DNA from: an uncultured Bryobacterales bacterium
GTDB lineage: Bacteria > Acidobacteriota > Terriglobia > Bryobacterales > UBA6623
Assembly: GCA_958295955.1 (NCBI GenBank)
Contig: OY282420.1
Location: 3,548,435-3,612,434, forward strand
DNA length: 64,000 nucleotides
Direction: 5' to 3'
The notes under the pieces: generated by a model
Databases searched by the model: none
Told to the model about the DNA's origin: nothing
The model's input: the letters and a program-made list of their open reading frames with translations, nothing else
Shown: one piece after another, positions 1 through 8,901 of the stretch
Position numbering within the stretch: the first letter of the stretch is position 1
Layout: every line of letters begins with the position of its first letter
Position numbers and translations under genes: made by a program

Positions 1-2451
1 AAGACGCACTGTTCGTTCTGTCACGGCGGCGCGGAGCCGAAGGGCGGGTTCCGGATCGGTTCTCTGTCTGCAGCCCCGGACCGACGCAACGCCGATCTGT
101 GGCGGAAGAGTTTGGAATACGTCCGAGCCGAGTTCATGCCCCCGGCGGAAGCGGGCCGGCTTCCGGCAACGGATCGACATCGCATCGTCGCTTTTCTCGA
201 AGGTCGGATTCGCGGCGGGGAAGAGCAAACCGGCAAGGCAATCGCAGGCGCGCCGCGGCGGCTCAACAATCGCGAGCTCGCCAACAGTGTCCGCGACGTG
301 CTGCTGATCGAAGACGTCGGAACGCATCGGCCGCTGGCCGATCTTCTTGGCGACACGCTGCAGGACGGCTTCGACACCAATGCCGACGCGCTGGGGATGA
401 GTCAGTTTCACTTGGAGCAGTACATCGAGGCGTTTCGCAAAGTCGTCGACGCTACGATCCTTTCCGGCGAACTGCCGGAGACGCGCCGCTACAAAGTCAC
501 AGCCGGCGACATGCGCATGACGAGCCGGTCGCAGAGGCGCAGGCAGGAGCGGGCGAACCGGACAGATGAGAGCATAGACTTTCTCGATCCGAGGTTGCGC
601 GTGTACTTCGCGAACTTCGAAAGCGCGCCGGCGACGGGGAGATATCGCATCAAGATCCGGGCCGCGGCCAAGGATCGCGGGCTGTACGACTCCGCCGAGA
701 CAGGCATCTACGACGGCGATCCGGTTCGCTTGAGCGTTCACTTGGGCGACCGTGTCCGGGTTTTCCCCCTCCCTGACGAGACGCCGGTCGAGATTGAGCT
801 GGACGAATGGATCGCGGCGGGAACGCGGCTCGAGCTGTCGTATCCGACGGATGGTTTGCGGCTGCGTGGCAACGGGAACTTCAAGTTCCAGTTCTCGATC
901 GCTCACGATCACATTCAGAAGACGGACCCGAAGCTGCATGCGGCGATCCTGAAGGAAAATATACCCAAGGCTCCGGCGCGAACGGCAAAAAATCCGAGAC
1001 ATTGGAGCCACTGGACCGAGCATTGGCAGGGGCCGCGGCCGCGCTTGTTTAGCGCCGAGATCGAAGGCCCGCTGTACGCAAGCCGGCCGCCGAAGCGGCA
1101 GATCGCTTTGCTGGGGGAGTCTCCAAAGGCGCAGAACGCCGCCGCGATCCTGCGCCCGATCGCGGAAAGAGCATGGCGCCGCGAGCTGCGCGACGGCGAG
1201 TTGGACCCGATCGTCCGTTTGGTCGCGGCCGGCGCCGCGCAGGGAATCTCGGCTGAAGAGGACATCGAAGCGCTGAAGGAGGGCATTGTTGCGCTTCTCG
1301 CTTCGCCTTCTTTCCTGGTGGTGAACTCGGGTGACGGCGCCTCCTCTGACCGATTCGCGTCGAAGCTTAGTTATTTCCTTCGCAGCACGATCCCGGATCT
1401 GCGCATCCGCGAAGCTGTGCGCAATGGCGAACTGGCGACGTTCGAGGCGGTGCGCGCCGAAGTCCTCCGCTGGTTCGAGAGCTCCGCAGCGGACGAGTTC
1501 GTGCGGAAGTTTCCACATGCGTGGCTGGAGTTGGATCGCATTAACTTCATGGCGCCGGATCCGGATCGTTTTCCCATGTACGCCCGCAAGCGATTAAGCG
1601 AGGACATGGTTGACGAGGCGCTGCGGTTCTTTCGGCATGTGGTTGAGAACAACCTTCCCGTCCCCGAGCTGTTGTCGGCCGACTACACATTTCTGAACGC
1701 GGACCTGGCCAAGGTCTATGGGGTCCGCGACGCGCCGCAGGACTCGCAGCTACGCAAGTACACGTTTGCCGACGGACGGCGGGGCGGATTGCTCGGCATG
1801 GGAGCTTTCCTGACTCTGACGGCGGACAGCCTTGCGACGTCGCCTATTCACAGGGCGGTTTACGTGATGGAGAAGTTCCTAGGGATTCGACCGCCGCCTC
1901 CTCCGGCCGACGTCGAAATCGCCGAGCCCGATGTCCGTCAAGCCAAGACGATCAAGGAAATCCTCGCTGCCCACACAACCGACCCGACCTGCGCATCCTG
2001 CCATCGGAGCATCGATCCGTACGGATACGCTTTCGAGAACTTCGACCCGACCGGCGCGTGGCGCGACGAGTACACGATGCACATCGCCGCCAAGCCGTCT
2101 CGGGAAGCGCTGCTGGAGATCGAGAAGCAGAACCGACAGCGAGCCGCACGAGGATTGGCGCCCGCGGAGAGGCGCTGGGAGCGCGCTCCGATTCCGATTG
2201 ACGCCGCTTCGCGGTTTCCTGACGGCGCTCCGTATGGCGGCATCGTCGAGTACCGCCGGCGCCTGCTCGACGACGAGTACCGAGACCGCTTCGTCCGCTG
2301 CTTCATACGCAAGCTGCTGACCTACGCGAACGGCAGAGAAGTCGAAGATTCGCCGGAAATCGAGAGTATCCTGGCGAGGTCCGCGGAGAACGACTACCGG
2401 ATTCTCGACACGATCGCAGCCGTAATCGACAGTCCGCTGTTCCGCGAATAG
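1..2451 (+). CDS. DUF1592-family haem-c protein (5' partial)
   Basis: The reading frame is open from the first base, so the gene begins before the window; 816 residues are visible. Residues 4-8 give a CxxCH haem-binding motif (CSFCH) of the planctomycete-type cytochrome domain, and a second one (CASCH) lies about residue 664, followed by the SIDPYGYAFENFD motif typical of DUF1588. The order cytochrome domain, DUF1587/DUF1595-like, DUF1592, DUF1588, DUF1585 fits the known family, whose members are predicted exported proteins usually paired with a DUF1552 gene. No DUF1552 gene follows here; the next gene converges, so a partner would have to lie upstream outside the window. Biochemical function of the family is not established. 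Confidence 0.85.
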   Translation, partial: KTHCSFCHGGAEPKGGFRIGSLSAAPDRRNADLWRKSLEYVRAEFMPPAEAGRLPATDRHRIVAFLEGRIRGGEEQTGKAIAGAPRRLNNRELANSVRDVLLIEDVGTHRPLADLLGDTLQDGFDTNADALGMSQFHLEQYIEAFRKVVDATILSGELPETRRYKVTAGDMRMTSRSQRRRQERANRTDESIDFLDPRLRVYFANFESAPATGRYRIKIRAAAKDRGLYDSAETGIYDGDPVRLSVHLGDRVRVFPLPDETPVEIELDEWIAAGTRLELSYPTDGLRLRGNGNFKFQFSIAHDHIQKTDPKLHAAILKENIPKAPARTAKNPRHWSHWTEHWQGPRPRLFSAEIEGPLYASRPPKRQIALLGESPKAQNAAAILRPIAERAWRRELRDGELDPIVRLVAAGAAQGISAEEDIEALKEGIVALLASPSFLVVNSGDGASSDRFASKLSYFLRSTIPDLRIREAVRNGELATFEAVRAEVLRWFESSAADEFVRKFPHAWLELDRINFMAPDPDRFPMYARKRLSEDMVDEALRFFRHVVENNLPVPELLSADYTFLNADLAKVYGVRDAPQDSQLRKYTFADGRRGGLLGMGAFLTLTADSLATSPIHRAVYVMEKFLGIRPPPPPADVEIAEPDVRQAKTIKEILAAHTTDPTCASCHRSIDPYGYAFENFDPTGAWRDEYTMHIAAKPSREALLEIEKQNRQRAARGLAPAERRWERAPIPIDAASRFPDGAPYGGIVEYRRRLLDDEYRDRFVRCFIRKLLTYANGREVEDSPEIESILARSAENDYRILDTIAAVIDSPLFRE

Positions 2452-2519
2452 GCGCTGCGCCGAGAAGTTCGTGTTTTTGCGGATGCTCTCTCCCCGTCTT
2501 GCCCCCCACTCTTCACTTG

Positions 2520-3194
2520 CTACGCCGTCCGTCGCCGGGCTTCTTCCAGCAGGCGTTTGGCGCGGTCGGGGTTGTAAACGCCGCAGGGACAGAACCGCGC
2601 CAGGGTAGCGGCGGCCTGCTCGGGAGCGCGGCGGCCTTCCCGAACCATGTCCAGCATTTTGCGGGCCATGTTGAACGACACCATGCCGTGCCCGCACATG
2701 GTCGAGAGTTGGAGAATCTGAGAGTTCGGCAGATGGTCGTGGGGATCGGCGAAGCCCAGTGAGTACTCGACGCTATGGCGGTGGATGCCGCAGCATTCGG
2801 CGACTTCTTGCGCGCCCTCGACCGAGGCGCTGATGTTGACCGAGAGTCCGAGGTCGGCCTCGATGACGTCGCGCAGGCAGGCTTCGGCCTTTTCTCGGGA
2901 ATCGAAGACAGCGGCCGCCGTGCCGGGCTTCTTGACCTCGGCGATGACGCCTTCCCAGTCGGGGTCGGCGCCGCGGCGCCAGTGAGCCGTCGGATTCAGG
3001 CGGCGCTCGGGCTTGAAGCTGCCGCGGTTGCCGTTGCCCATGTTGGCAGGGTCGTGCCGGGCGCAAATGCGCAGGAACTGCTTCTGTTTTTCAACTGCGC
3101 CCTCGTCGTTGCGTCCGGGCGACGGAATGCAGAAAACGATGTAGTCGTCGTCGAAGCTCGCGGCCTTGCCGTAGCGGTGCAGCGTGTTGGTCAT
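2520..3194 (-). CDS. Cys/His-rich protein of unknown function, coupled to ferredoxin
   Basis: I do not recognise a named family. The 224-residue protein is strikingly rich in cysteine and histidine in its second half: a CCGIHRHS block, a TMCGHGMVS block and a terminal FCPCGVYNPDRA motif, which suggests metal or iron-sulfur binding. No signal peptide or membrane segment is visible. The ATG overlaps the stop of the upstream ferredoxin-type gene in an ATGA junction, so the two are probably translationally coupled and may work as one redox unit. The start is chosen at that ATG because it yields the coupling; the frame stays open further upstream but that part is the shadow of the ferredoxin gene. 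Function unknown. Confidence 0.8.
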   Translation of the reverse strand: MTNTLHRYGKAASFDDDYIVFCIPSPGRNDEGAVEKQKQFLRICARHDPANMGNGNRGSFKPERRLNPTAHWRRGADPDWEGVIAEVKKPGTAAAVFDSREKAEACLRDVIEADLGLSVNISASVEGAQEVAECCGIHRHSVEYSLGFADPHDHLPNSQILQLSTMCGHGMVSFNMARKMLDMVREGRRAPEQAAATLARFCPCGVYNPDRAKRLLEEARRRTA

Positions 3195-4015
3195 GCGGCT
3201 TCCTTTTGTTGCGTGTTGGTGACCCGGCCGATGCCCATGTTGGTTTTGGCGCGTTCGTAGGCGAAGCCGAGATCTGCCAGCAACGGCGCGAGCGACTTGT
3301 CTTCTCCCTGCTCGCCGCAGCGGGTCGAGATGCCCACGGCCGTCACGGTGTCGATGCGCTCGTTGACCGCGCTGACCGTCTCGCATACCGCTTCGACCCG
3401 GTCGAGCGCGCTGCGAATCTCGACGATCCCGGAGAGGATCTTTTCGTCGAGGATATCCGCGCGCAGCGTGCCGGAGGATTTGTCGGTCATCAGGTGGCTG
3501 ATGGGGTTCTTTGCTTCGAAAACGATGTCGAGCTTGGCCAACGCGCGGGTCATTTCCTGAATGTCGCGGAAGCGGACGCCGACGCCCGGGCGGCCGAATT
3601 CGATGGTGTAGCCGACTTCGCCGATGCCTACGCGGGGATTCACGTCGTTGGTTTTGACTTCTTCGGTGCCGCGGCCTTTGATGCCCGTCGATTTGTGCTC
3701 GACGACGGGGTCGGAAAAAACCCGGCGGATCAGGCGCGGCATGGCCAGTTCGTTCATCTCGAACGCGGCCGTGGGGCAGACATCGGGCTCGGGCTCGAAG
3801 CGGAAGCGGAAGAACTTCGCCAGCGCGCGGACGGTGCGCACCATGGTCGGGTTCAGATGTTCCTGGCTCATGCCGCGGAAGCAGGCGCCGCATTCGACGC
3901 ATTCGTCCTGGTTGATCGTGGCGCGGTTGACCGCGGGATCGACATAAATGGCGCCCATCGGGCAGACGGGGACGCAATTCGCGCAGGCTACGCACTTGTC
4001 GGGGTTAATCAGCAT
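3191..4015 (-). CDS. 4Fe-4S ferredoxin-type protein with C-terminal extension
   Basis: 274 residues. The N-terminus carries one canonical 4Fe-4S motif (C8, C11, C14, C18 followed by P) and a second set C39, C42, C45 whose fourth cysteine is not at the usual spacing; the next CP pair is at C80-P81, about 30 residues further on. The rest, about 190 residues, matches no domain I can name and contains no clear membrane segment. It is the first gene of a two-gene minus-strand operon with the Cys/His-rich protein (four-base ATGA overlap). It is transcribed divergently from the amidohydrolase gene. A role in electron transfer to the partner protein is inference from the arrangement. Confidence 0.85.
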   Translation of the reverse strand: MLINPDKCVACANCVPVCPMGAIYVDPAVNRATINQDECVECGACFRGMSQEHLNPTMVRTVRALAKFFRFRFEPEPDVCPTAAFEMNELAMPRLIRRVFSDPVVEHKSTGIKGRGTEEVKTNDVNPRVGIGEVGYTIEFGRPGVGVRFRDIQEMTRALAKLDIVFEAKNPISHLMTDKSSGTLRADILDEKILSGIVEIRSALDRVEAVCETVSAVNERIDTVTAVGISTRCGEQGEDKSLAPLLADLGFAYERAKTNMGIGRVTNTQQKEAA

Positions 4016-4122
4016 GGTCGCTGTCGATTGGGTTAGTCTAACATCGGTTGGCCGCGGAGCGCCGCATGCGCAGCATCCCTTGTGCTTTCGACAAGCGGAG
4101 CCGTGATAGAATCCGACCGTTC

Positions 4123-5460
4123 ATGAAAGTTTCAGTTCTGCTTCCTTTTTGTCTGCTGCCCTTCGCCGCCGAGGCGCAGCAGGCGGTCGTTATCGAGCAT
4201 GCAACGTTGATCGACGGCAGTGGCGGGGCGCCTTTGCAGGACGCTGCGCTGCTTCTCGAAGGCGGGCGTATCGTTCGCATCGCGCCGACCGGCCGGATTG
4301 AGACTCCGGCGGGCGCCGAGACGATCGATGCCGCGGGGAAGACGGTGATTCCGGGCATGATCAATCTCCACGGCCACGTAGGTTTGACCAAGGGGTTGTC
4401 CCAGGCGCAGGAATACTATACGCGGGCGAACGTGATCGAAAACCTTGGCGTTTACGCGGCGTACGGGGTGACGACGACCACGAGCATGGGTACCGACCTC
4501 GACCTTGTCGCCGGGATTCGCGATGAGATCGACGGCGGTTCGTTGACGGGAATCGCCAGGGTCGTTCCCGCGTTGCAAGGCTTTACCGTTCGCAACGGAT
4601 ATCCGACGCATGCGCCGGGGGTGAAGGGACTGGCGCAGGAAGTGACTTCGGCGCAAGACGCCCGCAAGCGTGTCGATATGCTTGCCGGCAAGGGCGCGCG
4701 CGTCGTGAAGATGTGGGTTGACGACCACCACGATACGTTCGACAAGCTCACGCCCGATCTTTACGGGGCGATTATCGACCAGGCGCACAAGCGCGGGCTG
4801 ATCGCAGCCGCCCACCTTTACGAGTTGGCGGACGCGAAAGGCTTGGTCGATGCCGGTCTCGACGCCATCGTGCATAGCGTCCGCGACAAGGAGGTCGACG
4901 GGGGGTTGATTCGGCGCTTGCTGGCGAAGAACGTGGCCTATTCGCCGACGCTGACCCGCGAAAAATCGACGTTCGTTTACGCCGACGGTCCGGCGTGGCC
5001 GGCGGATCCATTTTTCGCCAACCGCGTAGAGGCGGCTATTCTGGCGGCTTTGAAGACGGACCTTCGCGAGGCGCAGGCCAAAGACCCCGAGCGGCAAATC
5101 AATATCGACGGTTTCCACATGGCGATGCGCAACCTGAAGAAGCTCGCCGACGCGGGGGTGCGCATCGGTTTCGGAACGGATACGGGTCCTCCGGGGCGGT
5201 TCCCCGGTTATTTCGAGCACTGGGAGGCCGAATTGATGGTCGAGGCCGGGCTTACGCCGATGCAGGTGATCCGGTCGTTTTCAAAAAATGCCTCCGAGGC
5301 GCTGCGCATCGACCGCGAGCGCGGGACGCTGGCCGAGGGCAAGTACGCCGACCTGATTATTTTGAACAAGAACCCTCTCGGCAACATTCGCAACCTGCGC
5401 GAGATGGACGCGGTTTATATCGGCGGCGTGCGGGTGAGCCCCGCGGGGGCGCCTCGGTAG
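4123..5460 (+). CDS. Exported amidohydrolase family protein
   Basis: 445-residue metal-dependent hydrolase of the amidohydrolase superfamily (imidazolonepropionase/prolidase-like group). A signal peptide covers residues 1-19. Metal ligands are visible: HGH at residues 83-85, a probable carboxylated lysine in VVKMWVDD near 196, histidines in AAAHLYE and AIVHSV, and the aspartate in FGTDTG near 352. The C-terminal ALRIDRERGTLAEGKYADL stretch is the usual family ending. The start at the ATG before the signal peptide was preferred over an in-frame codon 75 bases upstream. Substrate is unknown; relatives hydrolyse cyclic amides or dipeptides, so peptide or N-heterocycle degradation in the periplasm is plausible. 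Confidence 0.88.
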   Translation: MKVSVLLPFCLLPFAAEAQQAVVIEHATLIDGSGGAPLQDAALLLEGGRIVRIAPTGRIETPAGAETIDAAGKTVIPGMINLHGHVGLTKGLSQAQEYYTRANVIENLGVYAAYGVTTTTSMGTDLDLVAGIRDEIDGGSLTGIARVVPALQGFTVRNGYPTHAPGVKGLAQEVTSAQDARKRVDMLAGKGARVVKMWVDDHHDTFDKLTPDLYGAIIDQAHKRGLIAAAHLYELADAKGLVDAGLDAIVHSVRDKEVDGGLIRRLLAKNVAYSPTLTREKSTFVYADGPAWPADPFFANRVEAAILAALKTDLREAQAKDPERQINIDGFHMAMRNLKKLADAGVRIGFGTDTGPPGRFPGYFEHWEAELMVEAGLTPMQVIRSFSKNASEALRIDRERGTLAEGKYADLIILNKNPLGNIRNLREMDAVYIGGVRVSPAGAPR

Positions 5461-5530
5461 CGTTCCCATGCGGCTGCGAGAGGCTGCCCGATAACCGGGC
5501 TGCAGGGGCCGGGTCGAGCGGGTTCCGCAG

Positions 5531-6436
5531 TCAGCGCGCCTCGCCGGCATCGAACAGATCCAGAGCGAGTTGCTGGATGCGGCCGCGCCAGGCAAGCTTT
5601 TCGAGCCATGCGGCGGGTATGCGCGAGGCGCCCCAGAGAGCGCCCGCCAATTGGCCGGTCACGGCGCCCACGGTGTCGGCATCGTCGCCGAGATTGACCG
5701 CGGCGATCAGGGCGTCTGCGAACGACCGGGCGCCGTCGATAGACCACAGCGCCGCTTCCAACGTATGCACGACATAGCCGCTCGAAGATATCTCGTCCCG
5801 CCGTTTGCCGCGCCATGAGCCGGCGGCGATCTCCGCGACGGCCTCGTGACCGTCGAAAGCACGGGGGCTGAGCAGCGCTTCCTTCGGCTTGCCCGCGATC
5901 GCCTCGACCAGCAGGCTGGCGAAGAAGTCGCAGGCATCGACCGCTTGCGCCGCGCCGTGGGTTGTCCTGCTTTGCAGCCGGGCCGCCGCGCGGGCTTTGC
6001 CGGGATCGCCCCACCAGCGGATCGCGGCCGGGGCTAGGCGCATGAGCGAGCCGTTGCCGGCCGTGCGTGGGTCGGTGCTGCCGCTGAGCGGGTCGCCGGT
6101 ATCGAGGAAACGCTGCAGCGCGGCGCTCGTGGTTATGCCGATGTCGAAGCAAATGCCATACAACGAATTGTCACCATCTTGCCACCATGCCGTGAAGCGG
6201 CGCATCAAGTCTTCGGGGTCGATTGCGCCGCGTTCGAGGATGGATTCGGCCAGGCAGAGCGCCATGCTCGTGTCGTCGGTCCATTCGCCGGGGGCGAGAC
6301 CGAACGGCCCCCCGCCAACCATGTCGGAGACGCGGGGTTCGCTGTCGCGCAGCGAGAATTCGAGCGTCGTGCCCAAGGCGTCGCCCACTGCCAGGCCCAA
6401 GAGGGCGCCGCCCGCCCGGTCTCTGCGCGGATCCAT
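5531..6436 (-). CDS. ADP-ribosylglycohydrolase family protein
   Basis: 301 residues, the normal size for the DraG/ARH fold. The N-terminal GALLGLAVGDALG motif and the EWTDDTSMAL motif (T53, D54, D55) bind the two metal ions, and the C-terminal NLGDDADTVGAVTGQLAGA stretch supplies the other aspartates, so the active site looks intact. The family removes ADP-ribose from proteins or small molecules in the cytoplasm; the target here is unknown. The ATG lies only four bases after the stop of the hpnJ-like gene, so both are probably on one transcript. No ADP-ribosyltransferase gene is visible nearby. Confidence 0.9.
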   Translation of the reverse strand: MDPRRDRAGGALLGLAVGDALGTTLEFSLRDSEPRVSDMVGGGPFGLAPGEWTDDTSMALCLAESILERGAIDPEDLMRRFTAWWQDGDNSLYGICFDIGITTSAALQRFLDTGDPLSGSTDPRTAGNGSLMRLAPAAIRWWGDPGKARAAARLQSRTTHGAAQAVDACDFFASLLVEAIAGKPKEALLSPRAFDGHEAVAEIAAGSWRGKRRDEISSSGYVVHTLEAALWSIDGARSFADALIAAVNLGDDADTVGAVTGQLAGALWGASRIPAAWLEKLAWRGRIQQLALDLFDAGEAR

Positions 6437-6440
6437 GGAA

Positions 6441-7883
6441 TTATGCGCTCCGCTGTTTGCTGACGTAGTTTTTGCGCTTCGAGCGCAGCGCCAGGTACTC
6501 ACGGGCTTCTTTGTACAAACGGCGGCTCTCTTTGCGGTCGAACACTGCTTTGCGGACAATGCGCCAAGCGGCTTTCGGCCGGAAATAGTACTCGTCGTAG
6601 AAACGCTCGACCCATTCCATCATCTCGGCTTGGTCAAGGTCGGCATAGCGGATGTTGGGCAACTGATGGCCCGTTTCGTCGGTCATCGAGTCGGCGGTGA
6701 TCGAGCCGTTGCGCCGGACGTAGTCGTAGAACTCGGTTCCCGGATAGGGGTGCGCCACGGATACCTGAATCGTTTCGGTATCGAGGCGTTTGGCGAAGTC
6801 GATGGAGCGGCGTATGGTTTCGCGCGTCTCGCCCGGCAGTCCCACGATGAAGTCGCCGTGGACGACCAGGCCGAGCTTGTGGGCGTCTTTCGTGAATTGA
6901 ACCGCCCGTTCGACCGTTGCGCCTTTCTTGATGTTTTTCAGTATCTGCGGGTCGCCGGATTCATAGCCGACGATCATCAGGCGGCAGCCCGCGTCTTTCA
7001 TGGCCTTCAACGTTTCGTAGTCCACGTTAACGCGCGAGGTGCATGACCAGGTGAAATCGAGGGGCTTTAACTTCGCGCACAACTCGATGACGCGCTCCTT
7101 GCGGATGTTGAACGTATCGTCATCGAAGAAGATTTCCTTGATGCCGGGGAAGTTCTCGAGCGTCCACCGCACTTCGGCGGCGACGTCGTCGGCGGAGCGG
7201 ATCCGCCAGCGGTGGCCCGAGATGGTTTGCGGCCACAGGCAAAACGTGCATAGGGCGGGGCAGCCGCGCTCGGTGTAGAACGAGACGTACGGGTGCTTCA
7301 GGAAGGGAACGTTGTAACGTTCGATCTGCAAGTCCCGCTTGAACACCTTCGAAACCCAGGGCAGCGCGTCGAGGTCTTCCACCTGCGGCGCGTCCGGGTT
7401 GTGAACGACGCCGTTGCCGTTTTGGCGGAAGCTGACGCCGCCCAACTCCGATGCGGGCCTGCCGTTCGCGAATGCGACGACTTGATAGTCGAACTCTTTG
7501 CGGATGACGAAATCGATGGCGCCGCAGGTATTGAGACTGTCCTCGGGCAATGTCCCTACGTGCGGTCCGACGAAGCACGCCTCGAGACGGGGGTTGACAT
7601 CTTTCATGCGCTCGACAAGCAGGCAGTCGTTGCGGAATCCGGGCGTCGAGGTGAACAGCACTACGAATTCGAAGTCGCCGGCCATGGCGACGGTTTGATC
7701 CGGGGTAATGCCGTGGGGAGGAGCATCCACGACCTTGCTGTCGGCCAGCATTCCCGCCGGGTAGCACAGCCAGACGGGATACCAGTACGATTCGATCTCG
7801 CGCGTTGCCGGCCAGCGGGACCCGGCGCCGCCGTCGAATCCCTCGAACGAGGGCGGGTTCAGAAACAGCGTTCGCTTGGGCAT
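6441..7883 (-). CDS. hpnJ: Hopanoid-associated radical SAM protein HpnJ
   Basis: 480 residues. An N-terminal B12-binding-like domain opens with the characteristic LFLNPPSFEGFDGGAGSR stretch (residues 6-23), followed by a radical SAM core with CxxxCxxC at C208, C212 and C215 in the context RGCPALCTFCLWPQ. Family members act in hopanoid biosynthesis and are implicated in making the cyclitol-ether head group of bacteriohopanetetrol. The ATG giving MPKRTLF was chosen because conservation starts there, although alternative starts exist up to 45 bases upstream. No other clear hopanoid-cyclase gene is in the window. It leads a two-gene unit with the ADP-ribosylglycohydrolase gene. Confidence 0.88.
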   Translation of the reverse strand: MPKRTLFLNPPSFEGFDGGAGSRWPATREIESYWYPVWLCYPAGMLADSKVVDAPPHGITPDQTVAMAGDFEFVVLFTSTPGFRNDCLLVERMKDVNPRLEACFVGPHVGTLPEDSLNTCGAIDFVIRKEFDYQVVAFANGRPASELGGVSFRQNGNGVVHNPDAPQVEDLDALPWVSKVFKRDLQIERYNVPFLKHPYVSFYTERGCPALCTFCLWPQTISGHRWRIRSADDVAAEVRWTLENFPGIKEIFFDDDTFNIRKERVIELCAKLKPLDFTWSCTSRVNVDYETLKAMKDAGCRLMIVGYESGDPQILKNIKKGATVERAVQFTKDAHKLGLVVHGDFIVGLPGETRETIRRSIDFAKRLDTETIQVSVAHPYPGTEFYDYVRRNGSITADSMTDETGHQLPNIRYADLDQAEMMEWVERFYDEYYFRPKAAWRIVRKAVFDRKESRRLYKEAREYLALRSKRKNYVSKQRSA

Positions 7884-7965
7884 GGCGGGTGGTGGAAATC
7901 CCAGCATAACATCGGGTTTCCACGGCAATTCCCTGCGGTCCGCGGCGGGAGTTACACAGGACCCG

Positions 7966-8901
7966 TTACGCCTTCGGGTGCGCCGCGTCGTAAACTTCCA
8001 TCAACTTCTGCAGCGACAGTCTGGTGTAGCGTTGGGTCGTCGACAGGTTGGCGTGGCCGAGAAGCTCCTGGATCGCGCGCAGGTCCGCCCCTTCGCTCAA
8101 CAGGTGCGTCGCAAAGGCGTGCCGCAGGGAGTGCGGGTGCAGCGACGGGTCGCCGTTGAGCGCCAGCGCGTATTTCTTGACGATGCCGCCGACTGACCGC
8201 ACCGTGAGCCGCCGCCACGAGCCGCTCCACTTGTGCAGCAGCAGCGCGGAGGCTTCCCGCGGCGCCTGCAGCCGCTCGCGGACCCGCAGGTAACGTTCCA
8301 GCGCCGCGGCGGCGTTCGGGCCGTAAGGGACTTGCCGCTCCTTGCGGCCTTTGCCGCGAACCCGCAGCCAGCGGTCCCGGCGGTCGATATCGCCGGTATT
8401 GAGCTCGGCCAGCTCGTTCGCGCGCAGGCCGGCGCCGTAGAGAAGCTCGAAAATCAATCTGTCGCGGACGATCTTGTTGGGAAAGCGGTCGCGGCCCTCG
8501 CGGTACACGATGCCGTCGATCAACCGGTTCGCATCCTCGGTGGACAGCACCGCGGGCAGCTTCTTGGGAATCTTCGGCGTGGCGACCAGCCGCGCCGGGT
8601 TGGCCGCCAGACCTTCCTCGCGCACCAGGAAGTCGAAGAAGGCGCGCACGCTCGCAAGGCGTCTTGCCGCGGTAGCCTGACTGTGCCCGCGGGCGAATCC
8701 GTCGGCCATGTATTCGCGGATGTTCAGCCGCGTGAAGTTCGCAAAGTCCGCCGGACCCGCACCGCGGGCGGCGAAGTACCCGCTGAAGGCGAGCAGATCC
8801 GTCCGGTAGCCGCGGATCGTGTTGGGCGAAGCGTTGCGCAGCCGCAGCGAAGCGAGGAAGCGGTCGACGGCCGCCGGCGGGGAGTCAGGCGGCGGCTTCA
8901 T
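7966..8901 (-). CDS. xerC: Tyrosine recombinase XerC/XerD
   Basis: 311 residues, the usual size of chromosome-dimer resolution recombinases. An N-terminal SAM-like DNA-binding domain (about residues 10-95) is followed by the catalytic domain with all conserved residues: R160 (GAGLRANEL), K184 (RGKGRKERQ), H257 and R260 (HPHSLRH), H283 (LLGHANLST) and nucleophile Y292 (TTQRYT). The gene overlaps the 3' end of trmFO by 17 bases. The trmFO-xerC order is a long-conserved arrangement in several phyla, which favours XerC over a phage or integron integrase. No att-like duplication was seen beside it, supporting a housekeeping role at dif. Confidence 0.9.
   Translation of the reverse strand: MKPPPDSPPAAVDRFLASLRLRNASPNTIRGYRTDLLAFSGYFAARGAGPADFANFTRLNIREYMADGFARGHSQATAARRLASVRAFFDFLVREEGLAANPARLVATPKIPKKLPAVLSTEDANRLIDGIVYREGRDRFPNKIVRDRLIFELLYGAGLRANELAELNTGDIDRRDRWLRVRGKGRKERQVPYGPNAAAALERYLRVRERLQAPREASALLLHKWSGSWRRLTVRSVGGIVKKYALALNGDPSLHPHSLRHAFATHLLSEGADLRAIQELLGHANLSTTQRYTRLSLQKLMEVYDAAHPKA

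Noticed and set aside
7966..8901. A phage or island integrase next to a genomic island.
   Set aside because: The gene overlaps trmFO in the conserved trmFO-xerC order and no att-like repeats or tRNA flank it.
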